In this document: one piece after another, positions 1 through 9,155 of the stretch
Numbering within the stretch: the first letter of the stretch is position 1
How the letters are laid out: each line of letters starts with the position of its first letter
Source: an uncultured Opitutia bacterium
GTDB lineage: Bacteria; Verrucomicrobiota; Verrucomicrobiia; Opitutales; UBA953
Length of the DNA stretch: 10,083 bases
Assembly: GCA_903882335.1 (NCBI GenBank)
Contig: CAIRWP010000290.1
Location: 1-10,083, forward strand
Reading direction: 5' to 3'
The notes under the pieces: model-generated
Told to the model about the DNA's origin: nothing
The model's database searches: none
The model's input: the letters and a program-made list of their open reading frames with translations, nothing else
Made by a program: the position numbers and the translations under genes

Positions 1-396
1 GGAGATGATGACCTTCTTGGCGCCGGCTTCGATGTGACCCTTGGCCTTGGCGGCTTCGGTGAAGAGGCCGGTGGACTCGATGACGACTTGGACGCCGAGC
101 TTACCCCAGGGGAGTTCGGCCGGGGTCTTGGCGGAAACCACGAGGATTTCCTTGCCGTTCACGACGAGGACGTCGTCTTCCAACTTGTCCGGGGAGGACT
201 TCTTGGAGGAGACGGTGCCGTGGAAGCGACCCTGGGTGGAGTCATACTTCAGGAGGTAGGCGAGGTTGTCCGCCGGGACGATGTCGCCCACGGCCACGAC
301 GTCGAAGGTCGAGCCGAGGTGGCCCTGTTCGACGAGGGCGCGGAAGACGAGACGGCCGATGCGGCCGAATCCGTTGATAGCTACTTTGGTGGCCAT
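1..396 (-). CDS. gap: Glyceraldehyde-3-phosphate dehydrogenase, type I (N-terminal part, cut by window edge)
   Basis: The enzyme oxidises and phosphorylates glyceraldehyde 3-phosphate to 1,3-bisphosphoglycerate with NAD(P) in cytoplasmic glycolysis and gluconeogenesis. The first 132 codons are visible, starting MATKVAINGFGRIGRLVFRA. This is the family's N-terminal Rossmann motif NGFGRIGR (residues 8-15). It is followed by VVAVGDI (33-39), with an acidic residue near the end of the second beta strand, then LAYLLKYDSTQGRF (45-58) and VIESTGLF (105-112), all hallmarks of type I GAPDH. The catalytic-Cys motif (SCTTN) lies beyond the window, so catalytic competence cannot be confirmed; the usual length is about 330-340 residues. 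The ATG at 396 is the natural start because the family motif begins seven residues later. No Shine-Dalgarno sequence precedes it. It lies 90 nt downstream of the GH13 gene on the same strand, so co-transcription is possible, although the gap may also carry its own promoter. Confidence 0.97.
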   Translation of the reverse strand, partial: MATKVAINGFGRIGRLVFRALVEQGHLGSTFDVVAVGDIVPADNLAYLLKYDSTQGRFHGTVSSKKSSPDKLEDDVLVVNGKEILVVSAKTPAELPWGKLGVQVVIESTGLFTEAAKAKGHIEAGAKKVIIS

Positions 397-486
397 GGTA
401 TGGTGTGTGAGAAAGGTCTTTTTTCCGGGTCGGGAAAGGGATGAAAAAGGGAGTCCGCCCCCCCATTGGCAAGCGGAGAATGCTTC

Positions 487-2874
487 CTAGCCCCCGATGG
501 ACCAGACGCCGCAGCCCAGCGGGGGTAGTTCCAGGCGATCGCCGACCAAGGTCGGCAAGGGGCCGGGGGCGTGCGGGCAGGACGGAAACGGGGAAAGGAC
601 CACCGGGTGCCAAGGACCCGGGGACGGGAGCGCCAGGGTGACCGCCGCGTCGTGCGGGTTGCAGGCGAGCAGGACGCGCGTAGGGCCCATCGCGCCGTCC
701 GCATTGAGGACGGCCGCGAACGCCTCCCCCCGGGGCGCGAAGGCCGCCCGCATCCAACCGGCCGAGACCGGGGTCCGCGGGCGCAGGATCGCGCCGCCCG
801 CGGAGAGCCGGAAGCCGATCAGCCGGGCGACGAACTCATGCTCGCCCCGGAAGCGCTCAAGCCGGGCCGGGTCGAGCCGGTTGAGTTCGCCGTGGCGCCA
901 GGTATTCCCCACCCCGCGCTTGGTCGCGAGGAAGTCCTGGCCGGCGGCGAGCATCGGGATACCCGCCGAGCACAGCAGGACGGCGTGCATGAGACGCGTG
1001 CGCAGCACATCGGCCGGAGCCGGCGCGAGCGCGTCGTTGGCCGGGCGTTCCGTGATGCGGTCGAGCCACGCCATGTCGTCGTGCGACTGCGCGTAACGCA
1101 GGCGGGCGGAGGGACGCGCGCCGCAAGCGGCGACATGATGGAGCAGGTCCGCCGCGCGGGCGTGCCCGCGGACGAAGGAAGGTAGGAATTCGCGGAACGC
1201 GTCGTCCCAGCTCGTCCAGGTGCTGTCATCGAGGTCGCGGGCCACGTGGCCGCGGAAACTCCACGGCTCCGCGATGAGGATCTTGCCGGGCGAACGCGCG
1301 CGAAAATCCGCCTCGATCTCGCGCAGCAAGGGCGTGCCGAGCAGCTCGGCGAGGTCGAGGCGGACGCCGTCGACCCCGAGCACCTCGGTCCAATGCGCCA
1401 GGGATTCGAGCACGAGGCGCTGGAACAGCGGCGCCTCGGCGCGCACGTCGTTACCGCACCCGCTCCAGTTGGACAGGCGGCCCTGCGGGTCGGTGCGGAA
1501 ATAATAGTCGCGGTCGATCGCCATCAACCCGTTCGGCGAGCCGAAATGGTTCAGGACGACATCGAGAATCACCGCGAAACCGGCTTCGTGGCAGGCGCGC
1601 ACCAGGTCGCGGAACTCGGCCAGCGCGACGGCTCCCGGCGCGGAGGCATAACTGTTCGCCACACCGAAGGCGGTGACCGGCATGTAGCCCCAGTGGTAGT
1701 CCTCGGGGGCGTGGTGCTCATACTCCGCGCAGGGCAGGAGCTCGAGCGCGTTGACGCCCAGGCTCCGCAGGTAATGGCCCTGCCCGCGAATCCAGGCGGC
1801 CAGTTCGCGGTAACCGCCGCGCACGGGATCCGCGGCGGACAGCCCCAGCAGGTCGCGCAGGTGGCCCTCGACGATCACTAGGTCCTCGACCGCCGGCGGT
1901 GTAAAACCATCGGCCAACGGACGCAGGTCCTCAGGGCCGAGCACGATGCCCGCGGGCGGGGAGTCCTCCGTCTGCGCGCGCGCCCACGGATCCACGAGCG
2001 GGCGCTCGGTGAACCGGCCCTCGCCGGCGTCGTCGGTGCCGCGGATCGACAAGGTGTAATAGGCCCCGGTCAGGACTTCCGGCACCTCGCCGACCCAGGC
2101 GCCCTGCCCCGCCGGCTTGAGGGCGACCAGGTGGTAAAGCCCGGCCTCCGGCCGACGCCAGCTCACCTCGACCGCGCGGGCGCGGGGGGCGAACACGCGG
2201 AAGACGGTGGAGTGCGCACCGACGGTCGCGCCGAAGGGACCGACCGGCTCCAGCACATCGAGCGGGTCCGAGGCGAGGATGTCGCACAGTTCCAGTTCGT
2301 CGGGCTTGGCGTAAATCAGGCGCACCGGCGCCGCGGCGGGGTCCACGTCCACGGCGAGGAAGCGGAAGAAATGCCGCCCGGTACGCGTCGGCGCGAGCGC
2401 CAGGTTGCGATGACCATGATCGTCGCGGCGGACGTTGTCCGCGTCATGCGGCGGCTCAAGCCAGCGGCCGTCGGCGCGGATGAACTTGAACGGCACCTCG
2501 GCGCCGTCGGGGGAGACGTCGGCGAGCGGGACCGCGAGCTCGAAACCTTCCGCGCCCTGGGCGCAGACGGCGGAAAGGCGCCAGCGCTCCGGCCGTTCAG
2601 TCCCCCAGCCGTTGAAGGGCCCCGCGACGAGGACACCCTCGCCGACCCCGTCCGGGACCAGGCTCTTCCAGCAGAAGAAGTGCGCCTGACCCGCCTCGAT
2701 CCAATACCCTGAACGCAGCGCCCAGAGCCGCGGGTCCGCCCGTTCCAAGGAAACCAGTCGCGCGGGCGGATTCAGGGCCAGGGGCGGATGACCGGCGTCC
2801 GTCCAGTCGGCCGACAAGGAGACCAGGCCCGAGGCCTTGGTCTCCCAGCGCGCGCCGGACAGTTGTCGCATCAT
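487..2874 (-). CDS. GH13 alpha-glucan debranching-type enzyme (pullulanase/isoamylase/GlgX-like), cytoplasmic
   Basis: This is predicted to hydrolyse alpha-glucosidic bonds, probably the alpha-1,6 branches of glycogen or maltodextrin. Using the ATG at 2874 (795 aa), an N-terminal CBM48/AMPK-CBM-like segment carries GPFNGW (85-90), and a second N-terminal beta-sandwich domain (about 212-281) has FRVFAPRA. The (beta/alpha)8 catalytic domain follows. Its region I is DVVLNH (438-443). Region II is GVRLDLAE with nucleophile D507. Region III is AEPW with acid/base E536. Region IV is SHDD with D599. YHWGYMPV and NWSGCGND (469-476) are typical of the pullulanase/isoamylase/GlgX branch rather than of plain amylases, as is GQDFLATK (645-652). 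A C-terminal beta-sandwich ends the protein. No signal peptide is seen, so an intracellular role is inferred. An in-frame GTG at 2946 would add 24 residues; I prefer the ATG because it leaves 80 nt for divergent promoters. Exact substrate specificity is uncertain. Confidence 0.92.
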   Translation of the reverse strand: MMRQLSGARWETKASGLVSLSADWTDAGHPPLALNPPARLVSLERADPRLWALRSGYWIEAGQAHFFCWKSLVPDGVGEGVLVAGPFNGWGTERPERWRLSAVCAQGAEGFELAVPLADVSPDGAEVPFKFIRADGRWLEPPHDADNVRRDDHGHRNLALAPTRTGRHFFRFLAVDVDPAAAPVRLIYAKPDELELCDILASDPLDVLEPVGPFGATVGAHSTVFRVFAPRARAVEVSWRRPEAGLYHLVALKPAGQGAWVGEVPEVLTGAYYTLSIRGTDDAGEGRFTERPLVDPWARAQTEDSPPAGIVLGPEDLRPLADGFTPPAVEDLVIVEGHLRDLLGLSAADPVRGGYRELAAWIRGQGHYLRSLGVNALELLPCAEYEHHAPEDYHWGYMPVTAFGVANSYASAPGAVALAEFRDLVRACHEAGFAVILDVVLNHFGSPNGLMAIDRDYYFRTDPQGRLSNWSGCGNDVRAEAPLFQRLVLESLAHWTEVLGVDGVRLDLAELLGTPLLREIEADFRARSPGKILIAEPWSFRGHVARDLDDSTWTSWDDAFREFLPSFVRGHARAADLLHHVAACGARPSARLRYAQSHDDMAWLDRITERPANDALAPAPADVLRTRLMHAVLLCSAGIPMLAAGQDFLATKRGVGNTWRHGELNRLDPARLERFRGEHEFVARLIGFRLSAGGAILRPRTPVSAGWMRAAFAPRGEAFAAVLNADGAMGPTRVLLACNPHDAAVTLALPSPGPWHPVVLSPFPSCPHAPGPLPTLVGDRLELPPLGCGVWSIGG

Positions 2875-2954
2875 GCCCCGATGAGGAAGCGGGAAAAAGA
2901 TTTGGCGAGCAAAAGCGGGCTGGATTCGGACTCCGCGCTCGCCCACGATGCGGC

Positions 2955-3836
2955 GTGGATATCAGCGTACTGACCAGCGACTGGACGGGGCATCGCCTGC
3001 TCGACACGGGCGACGGCTTCAAGCTCGAGGAGATCGGCGGCGTGCGCATGATCCGCAGCGAGCCCAAGGCCTGGTGGTCCAAGTCCCTGCCGGCCGCCGA
3101 GTGGCAGAAGGCCGTGGCCGAGCACAAGGAAGGCGGCCGCGAAGGCCATTGGGAGCTCCGCGGCAACTGTCCCAAGGAATGGGAGACCCAGCTGGGCAAG
3201 CTACGCTTCCAGCTGCGGTTCATGGACAATTCCAAGCAGTTCGGGGTCTTCGCCGAGCAGTCACCCCACTGGAAGTGGCTCTCCCAGCAGCAACCCGCCG
3301 CCGCCAACCGCCCCCGCATCCTCAACCTCTTCGGCTACACCGGCGCCGCCTCGCTCGTCGCCGCGCAGGCCGGCTGGCACGTCACGCACGTCGACGCCTC
3401 CAAGCCCGCCGTGGCCTGGGGCCGCCGCAACCAGGAGCTCTCCGGGATGGCCCAGGAGCCGATCCGCTGGATCATCGAGGACGCCATGACCTTCGTGAAG
3501 CGCGAGGTGAAGCGCGGCAACCAGTACGAGGCGATCATGCTGGATCCGCCCGCCTTCGGTCGCGGCCCCAACGGCGAATTCTGGAAAGTGGAGCGCGACC
3601 TCGCGCCGTTGCTGCGCGCCTGCCGCGACCTGCTCTCGCCCGAGGCGCGCTTCATACTCCTGACGGTCTACACGATCGACGCCTCCTCCATCCTCTGCCA
3701 CAACCTCCTCGAGGAGGTCACCCGCGGGCTGGGCGGACGGATCGATATCGGTGAGCTGACCCTGCAGCAGGAAGGCAACGGCCGCCTGCTCCCGCTGTCG
3801 CTCTGGGGGCGCTGGCAGGCCAAGGCGAAGGGCTGA
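2955..3836 (+). CDS. Class I SAM-dependent methyltransferase, RlmI/YccW-like family (probable RNA methyltransferase)
   Basis: The 293-aa protein has a Rossmann-fold methyltransferase core. Motif I is LNLFGYTG (123-130), the acidic SAM-ribose loop is VDAS (146-149), an acidic adenine-contact region is IIEDAMTF (173-180), and motif IV is LDPPAFGRG (196-204). The DPPxFxxG motif and the FGYTGxxS loop are characteristic of the COG1092 group, which includes the 23S rRNA cytosine-5 methyltransferase RlmI. The first 110 residues form a separate domain rich in Trp and charged residues (for example AWWSKSLPAAEW, 39-50). This is not an obvious PUA domain, so it differs from RlmI, and the RNA substrate is unknown. 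The start is GTG at 2955 (MDISVLTSDW). The next in-frame Met, residue 32, would remove conserved-looking sequence. No SD is seen. It is divergent from the GH13 gene and 83 nt ahead of trpE. Confidence 0.88.
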   Translation: MDISVLTSDWTGHRLLDTGDGFKLEEIGGVRMIRSEPKAWWSKSLPAAEWQKAVAEHKEGGREGHWELRGNCPKEWETQLGKLRFQLRFMDNSKQFGVFAEQSPHWKWLSQQQPAAANRPRILNLFGYTGAASLVAAQAGWHVTHVDASKPAVAWGRRNQELSGMAQEPIRWIIEDAMTFVKREVKRGNQYEAIMLDPPAFGRGPNGEFWKVERDLAPLLRACRDLLSPEARFILLTVYTIDASSILCHNLLEEVTRGLGGRIDIGELTLQQEGNGRLLPLSLWGRWQAKAKG

Positions 3837-3880
3837 ACCACGGAAGCAGGCCTAATGGAAGGCGCCGGGATGGGTTAAAA

Positions 3881-3911
3881 GGTTTCCCCTCCGCGGGTTT
3901 CCCTGTCTAAT
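3881..3911 (+). promoter_or_regulatory. Possible sigma-70-type promoter for trpE, giving a near-leaderless transcript
   Basis: In the 83-nt gap before trpE, TCTAAT (3906-3911) matches the -10 consensus at five of six positions. TTTCCC lies 17 nt upstream and is a weak -35. Transcription starting about 7 nt after the -10 would begin at or one to two nt before the GTG start at 3920. This is suggestive only: the -35 match is poor and no transcript data are available. Confidence 0.3.
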
Positions 3912-3919
3912 CCGGCTCC

Positions 3920-5416
<1,497 letters not shown>

Positions 5417-5420
5417 GCTC

Positions 5421-6560
5421 GTGCCCAAGCCCAAGCCCCAGAAGAACGCCAAGCCGAAGGCGTCGCCTGTGGCCAAGCCGTCGAAGGAGCCGAAGAAGTC
5501 GCCGACTCCGCCGGCGCTCAAGAAACTCCCCGTCCCTGCTCCCGCACCCGTTCCGAGTCCTGTCCCTGCGCCCGCTCCCGACCTCGACCCGACCGAGCCC
5601 GGGCTGCCGTGGGAACAGCTTTCCAGCGACGAGCGCTCCCCGTTGCGGACCTACCTCGACCAGATCGGTAAGACGCCGTTGCTGACGCTCGAGCAGGAGA
5701 CCGCCCTCGCCCGCCGCGTGCTCAAGGGCGATGAGGCCGCCCGGCAGCACATGATCCAGGCGAACCTGCGCCTCGTCGTGCGTATCGCCAAGGACTACGA
5801 TGACTTCGGCCTCCCGCTGATGGACCTGATCAGCGAGGGCAACTTTGGTCTGATCAAGGCGATCGAGCGGTTCGACCCGGACAAGGGCGGCAAGCTCAGC
5901 ACCTACGCCGCCTGGTGGATCAAGCAGGCCATCAAGCGGGCCCTCGCTTCCAACGGGAAGACCATCCGCCTGCCCGTACACATGGTCGACCGCATCGGCC
6001 AGATGCGTCGCACGACGCATCGCCTCGCGGCGGAGCTCGGGCGCGAACCGCACAACGACGAGATCGCCCAGGCGATGGACATCCCCATCGCTAAGGTGGT
6101 CCACATGAAGTCGGTGGCCAACCGCGCCGCCTCGCTCGACCAGCCGGTGGGCGAGGAGGGCGACGCCACCCTTGGCGACCTGGTCAAGGACGAGTCCGAG
6201 CGTACGCCCTTCGAATCGCTCCGGACGAAGTCGGACCTCTCCGAAATCGCCGAGCTGCTCGCCCAGCTCGACCAGCGCGAGGCCGACATCATGGTGCTGC
6301 GCTTCGGCCTCAACGGGGAGAGTCCGCTCACTCTCGAGGAGGTCGGCGTCCATTTCAAGCTGACCCGCGAACGGGTCCGCCAGCTACAGCAGTCGGCCTT
6401 GATGAAGCTTCGCCGCGTCATGACCGAGCGACAGCGTCTCCTGACACCGGACGACGTCCGCCGGAACCAGCTGGCCGATGCCCGGGCGGAGGTCCTGCGG
6501 GAATTCTTCCGTTCGAAGGGTATGCAGGTCCCGGAACGGCCGGACCGCAGCGGGCTCTGA
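5421..6560 (+). CDS. Sigma-70 family RNA polymerase sigma factor (RpoS/RpoD-like, lacks region 1.1)
   Basis: It directs RNA polymerase to promoters. With GTG at 5421 the product is 379 aa. Residues 1-60 are low complexity: a Lys/Pro-rich basic stretch, then Pro/Ala/Val repeats. Region 1.2 begins at SPLRTYLDQIG (73-83). Region 2 runs from NLRLVVRIAKDY (115-126) through DLISEGNFGLIKAIERFDP (135-153) to TYAAWWIKQAIKRAL (161-175), the core-binding and -10 recognition helices. Region 3 starts at TIRLPVHMVDRI (181-192). Region 4 contains ADIMVLRFGLNG (288-299) and the -35 helix-turn-helix LTLEEVGVHFKLTRERVRQL (303-322). About 45 residues follow region 4.2, longer than in E. coli RpoD. The architecture fits a group 2 sigma or a verrucomicrobial RpoD-like factor; I cannot tell whether it is the main housekeeping sigma. 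The open frame extends upstream inside trpE, but the GTG 4 nt after the trpE stop is the sensible start. Confidence 0.93.
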   Translation: MPKPKPQKNAKPKASPVAKPSKEPKKSPTPPALKKLPVPAPAPVPSPVPAPAPDLDPTEPGLPWEQLSSDERSPLRTYLDQIGKTPLLTLEQETALARRVLKGDEAARQHMIQANLRLVVRIAKDYDDFGLPLMDLISEGNFGLIKAIERFDPDKGGKLSTYAAWWIKQAIKRALASNGKTIRLPVHMVDRIGQMRRTTHRLAAELGREPHNDEIAQAMDIPIAKVVHMKSVANRAASLDQPVGEEGDATLGDLVKDESERTPFESLRTKSDLSEIAELLAQLDQREADIMVLRFGLNGESPLTLEEVGVHFKLTRERVRQLQQSALMKLRRVMTERQRLLTPDDVRRNQLADARAEVLREFFRSKGMQVPERPDRSGL

Positions 6561-6668
6561 CCCTGCCCATTTTTGGCGAGGCCTGCCTAAGTTAGGTCGA
6601 GCCGCGGGGGTTTTTCGGTCATCCGAGCGACGATGCCGCGATGGCAGGGTCCGTGCTTACTTCTGGGC

Positions 6669-8102
6669 ATGAAGCTGACCGACTACCGCGGGGCCAACCT
6701 GTTCGACGAACTCGTCGACGCCCAAGGCGCCATCCGCCCCTACTACCGCGGCGTGGCGGACAAGCTCGCCGGGCTCGGGCCCGAGGAATTGGGCCATAAG
6801 CTCCGCAGCCTCGAGCTGCTCTTCCTCAAGCAGGGTATCACCTTCACGGTCTACGGCGACGAGCAGGGCACCGAGCGCGTCTTCCCCTTCGACCCGTTCC
6901 CGCGCGTGATCCCGCATCACGAGTGGGAGACGATTGAGGCCGGCTTGGTCCAGCGGATCACCGCGCTCAACCTCTTCCTGTACGACGTCTACCACGAGCA
7001 ACGTATCATCAAGGACGGGATCGTCCCGCCCGAGGTCGTCTTCGGGGCCTCCCACTACCGGCCGGAGTTCGTCGGCGTCTCCGTCCCCAAGGACGCCTAC
7101 ATCCATGTCTGCGGGACGGACCTGATCCGCGACCGCGATGGCCGCTACCTGGTGCTCGAGGATAATGGCCGGTGCCCGTCCGGAGTGTCCTACGTGCTCG
7201 AGAACCGGGCCGCGATGAAGCGCGTGTTTCCGCATCTGTTCGGCGCCAGCGGCGTGCGCCCGGTCGACACCTACCCGTCCGACCTGCTGGCCACGCTCCG
7301 CCACGTGGCCCCGCGCGAGAACCCCAACCCGAACGTGGTCCTCCTCACCCCCGGGGTGCACAACAGCGCCTATTTCGAGCATTCGTTCCTGGCCCGCCAG
7401 ATGAGCATCGAGATCGTGGAGGGGCGCGACCTCATCGCCCTGGACGGCTTCGTCTACATGCGCACGACCCGCGGGCTGCGCCAGGTCGACGTGATCTACC
7501 GGCGAATCGATGATGATTTCCTCGACCCGCAGGTCTTCCGCAAGGACTCCTGCCTGGGCGTCCCGGGCCTGGTCGACGCGGTCCGCCGCGGGAACGTGGC
7601 CCTCGCGAACGCGATCGGGACCGGGGTGGCGGACGACAAGGTGACCTACGCCTACGTGCCGGAGATGATCAGGTATTACCTTTGCCAGGAGCCCATCCTC
7701 GACCAGGTGCCGACCTACCTCGCCTGGCGACCCGACGACTTCAAATACATCCTCGCGAACCTGCCGAAGCTGGTCGTGAAGGCGGCCAACGAGAGCGGCG
7801 GTTACGGTATGCTGATCGGGCCCACCGCCACCGCGGCCGAGATCGAGGAGTTCCGCCGCCGGGTCACCGCCACGCCGCGCAACTACATCGCGCAGCCGGT
7901 GGTGAACTTCTCGCAGCACCCCACCCTCGTGGACGGCGGCTTGGAGGGCCGCCATGTCGACCTCCGACCCTTCGTGCTCTGGGGCGACACCGTCAAGGTG
8001 CTGCCCGGCGGGCTCACCCGCGTCGCCCTCAAGCGCGGCTCCCTCGTCGTGAACTCCTCCCAGGGCGGCGGGAGCAAGGACACCTGGGTCCTCGCCGCAT
8101 GA
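6669..8102 (+). CDS. Circularly permuted type 2 ATP-grasp protein (predicted amidoligase)
   Basis: The family (DUF404/DUF407, circularly permuted ATP-grasp) is predicted to couple ATP hydrolysis to formation of an amide or peptide bond via an acyl phosphate; its substrates are not known. The 477-aa product has the usual length and begins MKLTDYRGANLFDEL. Visible family motifs are FPFDPFPRVI (72-81), LEDNGRCPSGVSY (163-175) with acidic and Asn residues suited to metal/ATP binding, VIYRRIDDDFLDP (275-287), KAANESGGYGM (371-381) as the Gly-rich loop, and VLPGGLTRVAL (444-454) followed by SSQGGGSKDTWVL (463-475). An ATG at 6633 would add 12 residues; the ATG at 6669 fits the family start better. 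It opens a three-gene operon, and its TGA overlaps the next ATG as ATGA, indicating translational coupling. The 108 nt ahead of it hold no convincing promoter or terminator. Confidence 0.92.
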   Translation: MKLTDYRGANLFDELVDAQGAIRPYYRGVADKLAGLGPEELGHKLRSLELLFLKQGITFTVYGDEQGTERVFPFDPFPRVIPHHEWETIEAGLVQRITALNLFLYDVYHEQRIIKDGIVPPEVVFGASHYRPEFVGVSVPKDAYIHVCGTDLIRDRDGRYLVLEDNGRCPSGVSYVLENRAAMKRVFPHLFGASGVRPVDTYPSDLLATLRHVAPRENPNPNVVLLTPGVHNSAYFEHSFLARQMSIEIVEGRDLIALDGFVYMRTTRGLRQVDVIYRRIDDDFLDPQVFRKDSCLGVPGLVDAVRRGNVALANAIGTGVADDKVTYAYVPEMIRYYLCQEPILDQVPTYLAWRPDDFKYILANLPKLVVKAANESGGYGMLIGPTATAAEIEEFRRRVTATPRNYIAQPVVNFSQHPTLVDGGLEGRHVDLRPFVLWGDTVKVLPGGLTRVALKRGSLVVNSSQGGGSKDTWVLAA

Positions 8103-9145
8103 GCCCGATGATGCTGTCGCGGGTGGCCGACCACCTGTACTGGATGTCCCGCCAGATGGAGCGGGCCGAGAACCTCGCGCGCCTCGTCCGCGTGAGCGAG
8201 GAGATGCTGCTCGACGACGAGTCGCTGGGGCGGGGCTCGGCCCAGGAGTACTGGACGCCGGTGCTGGCGGCGACGGCCATGGAGGGCGCCTTCCGCGGGC
8301 TCTACCCGGAGCCCCGGCAGGGGGATGCGGCCCGCTTCCTGACGCTGGACCTGCGCAACCCGGACTCCATCCTCTCCTGCATCAAGCAGGCCCGCGAGAA
8401 CGCCCGCTCGGTGCGCGACAAGATCTCGGACGAGATGTGGACCGAGCTCAACGCCCTCCACATGCTGGTGACCTCCCCCGAAGGGGCGCAGCTGCTGGCC
8501 CGCTCGCCGCACAGTTTCTACGAGAAGATCATCGCCTCCTCGATGCTCTTCGACGGCATCACCGAGGCGACGCTGACCCGCGACGAGGGCTGGAACTTCC
8601 TGCAGCTGGGGCGGCTGCTCGAGCGGGCCGACATGACCAGCCGCTTCCTGGACATCCGCTCCCAGACCCTGGCGGGCGATTCGGCCCTGGAATCCCTCCA
8701 GTGGGGCGCCGTGCTGCGCGCCTGCAGCGCCCACGCGAGCTACCGCCGCCTCCACGGGGGCGAGATCAGCGTCGAGCGGGTGGTTGACCTGCTGCTGTTC
8801 TCCAACGAGTTCCCGCGCTCGGTCCGCCACTGCCTACGCCGGGCCGACGAGGTGCTGCACGACATCTCCGGGACCCCGACGGGCCGGTATTCCAACCCGT
8901 GCGAGAAGATCACCGGAGCCTTGTTGGCGCGCCTGAGCTTCGCGGGCCCCGGGGAGGTCATGGCCCGCGGGCTCCATGCCTACATCGACGAGCTGCAGAC
9001 GCAGCTCAACGGCGCGGGGCAGGCGGTCTTCGAGACCTACGTGCTCCTGCCGGGCGAGGTGAACCGGCACTTCCCCCGTAACGGCCGGACGGACGCCCTT
9101 TCCGACTGGCACCGCGAACAACAGCAACAGCAGCAGCAACAGTGA
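8099..9145 (+). CDS. Alpha-E domain-containing protein with C-terminal polyglutamine tail
   Basis: The alpha-E family (DUF403) is an all-helical domain encoded almost always next to the circularly permuted ATP-grasp gene; its biochemical role is unknown. The 348-aa product begins with the family signature MLSRVADHLYWMSRQMERAE (5-24), then NLARLVRV. Further family-like features are LGRLLERADMTSRFLDIR (about residue 170 onward) and LLLFSNEFPRSVRHCL. The sequence looks helical throughout, with no signal peptide or membrane segment. The last residues are Arg-Glu followed by eight glutamines and the stop (codons at 9119-9142). This tail is outside the conserved domain. The start codon lies within the stop of the ATP-grasp gene (ATGA), and the transglutaminase-like gene starts 10 nt after the stop, so all three genes are very likely expressed together. 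Confidence 0.91.
   Translation: MSPMMLSRVADHLYWMSRQMERAENLARLVRVSEEMLLDDESLGRGSAQEYWTPVLAATAMEGAFRGLYPEPRQGDAARFLTLDLRNPDSILSCIKQARENARSVRDKISDEMWTELNALHMLVTSPEGAQLLARSPHSFYEKIIASSMLFDGITEATLTRDEGWNFLQLGRLLERADMTSRFLDIRSQTLAGDSALESLQWGAVLRACSAHASYRRLHGGEISVERVVDLLLFSNEFPRSVRHCLRRADEVLHDISGTPTGRYSNPCEKITGALLARLSFAGPGEVMARGLHAYIDELQTQLNGAGQAVFETYVLLPGEVNRHFPRNGRTDALSDWHREQQQQQQQQ
9119..9142 (+). repeat. CAA/CAG codon repeat encoding eight Gln
   Basis: Eight consecutive glutamine codons, four-fifths of them CAG or CAA in mixed order (CAA CAG CAA CAG CAG CAG CAA CAG), end directly at the TGA of the alpha-E gene. The mixture of the two codons makes this an imperfect microsatellite, so it is either a slippage product that has decayed or a selected polyglutamine tail. 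Copy number may vary between related strains. Confidence 0.9.
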
Positions 9146-9155
9146 CGGCCGCCCG

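Noticed and set aside
440..475. Possible gap promoter with TTGCCA and a run of seven G in the spacer, suggesting phase variation
   Set aside because: The hexamer at the right distance (CTTTTT) is a poor -10, and a seven-base homopolymer is not remarkable at this GC content.
2948..3754. Alternative plus-strand frame overlapping the methyltransferase from ATG at 2948
   Set aside because: Its translation is Arg/Pro/Gly/His-rich with no motif, while the other frame holds complete methyltransferase motifs.
6586..6596. Dyad CCTAA-G-TTAGG between the sigma and ATP-grasp genes
   Set aside because: Only 5 bp per arm with a 1-nt centre, so it cannot form a hairpin, and no nearby second copy or promoter supports an operator.
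6597..6615. GC-rich run followed by five T as a terminator after the sigma gene
   Set aside because: No complementary arm for a stem is found upstream of the T-tract.
6657..7955. A 432-codon minus-strand open frame opposite the ATP-grasp gene
   Set aside because: Same reasoning: it is the antisense shadow of a conserved gene, with His/Val/Asp/Gly-rich composition and no motif.
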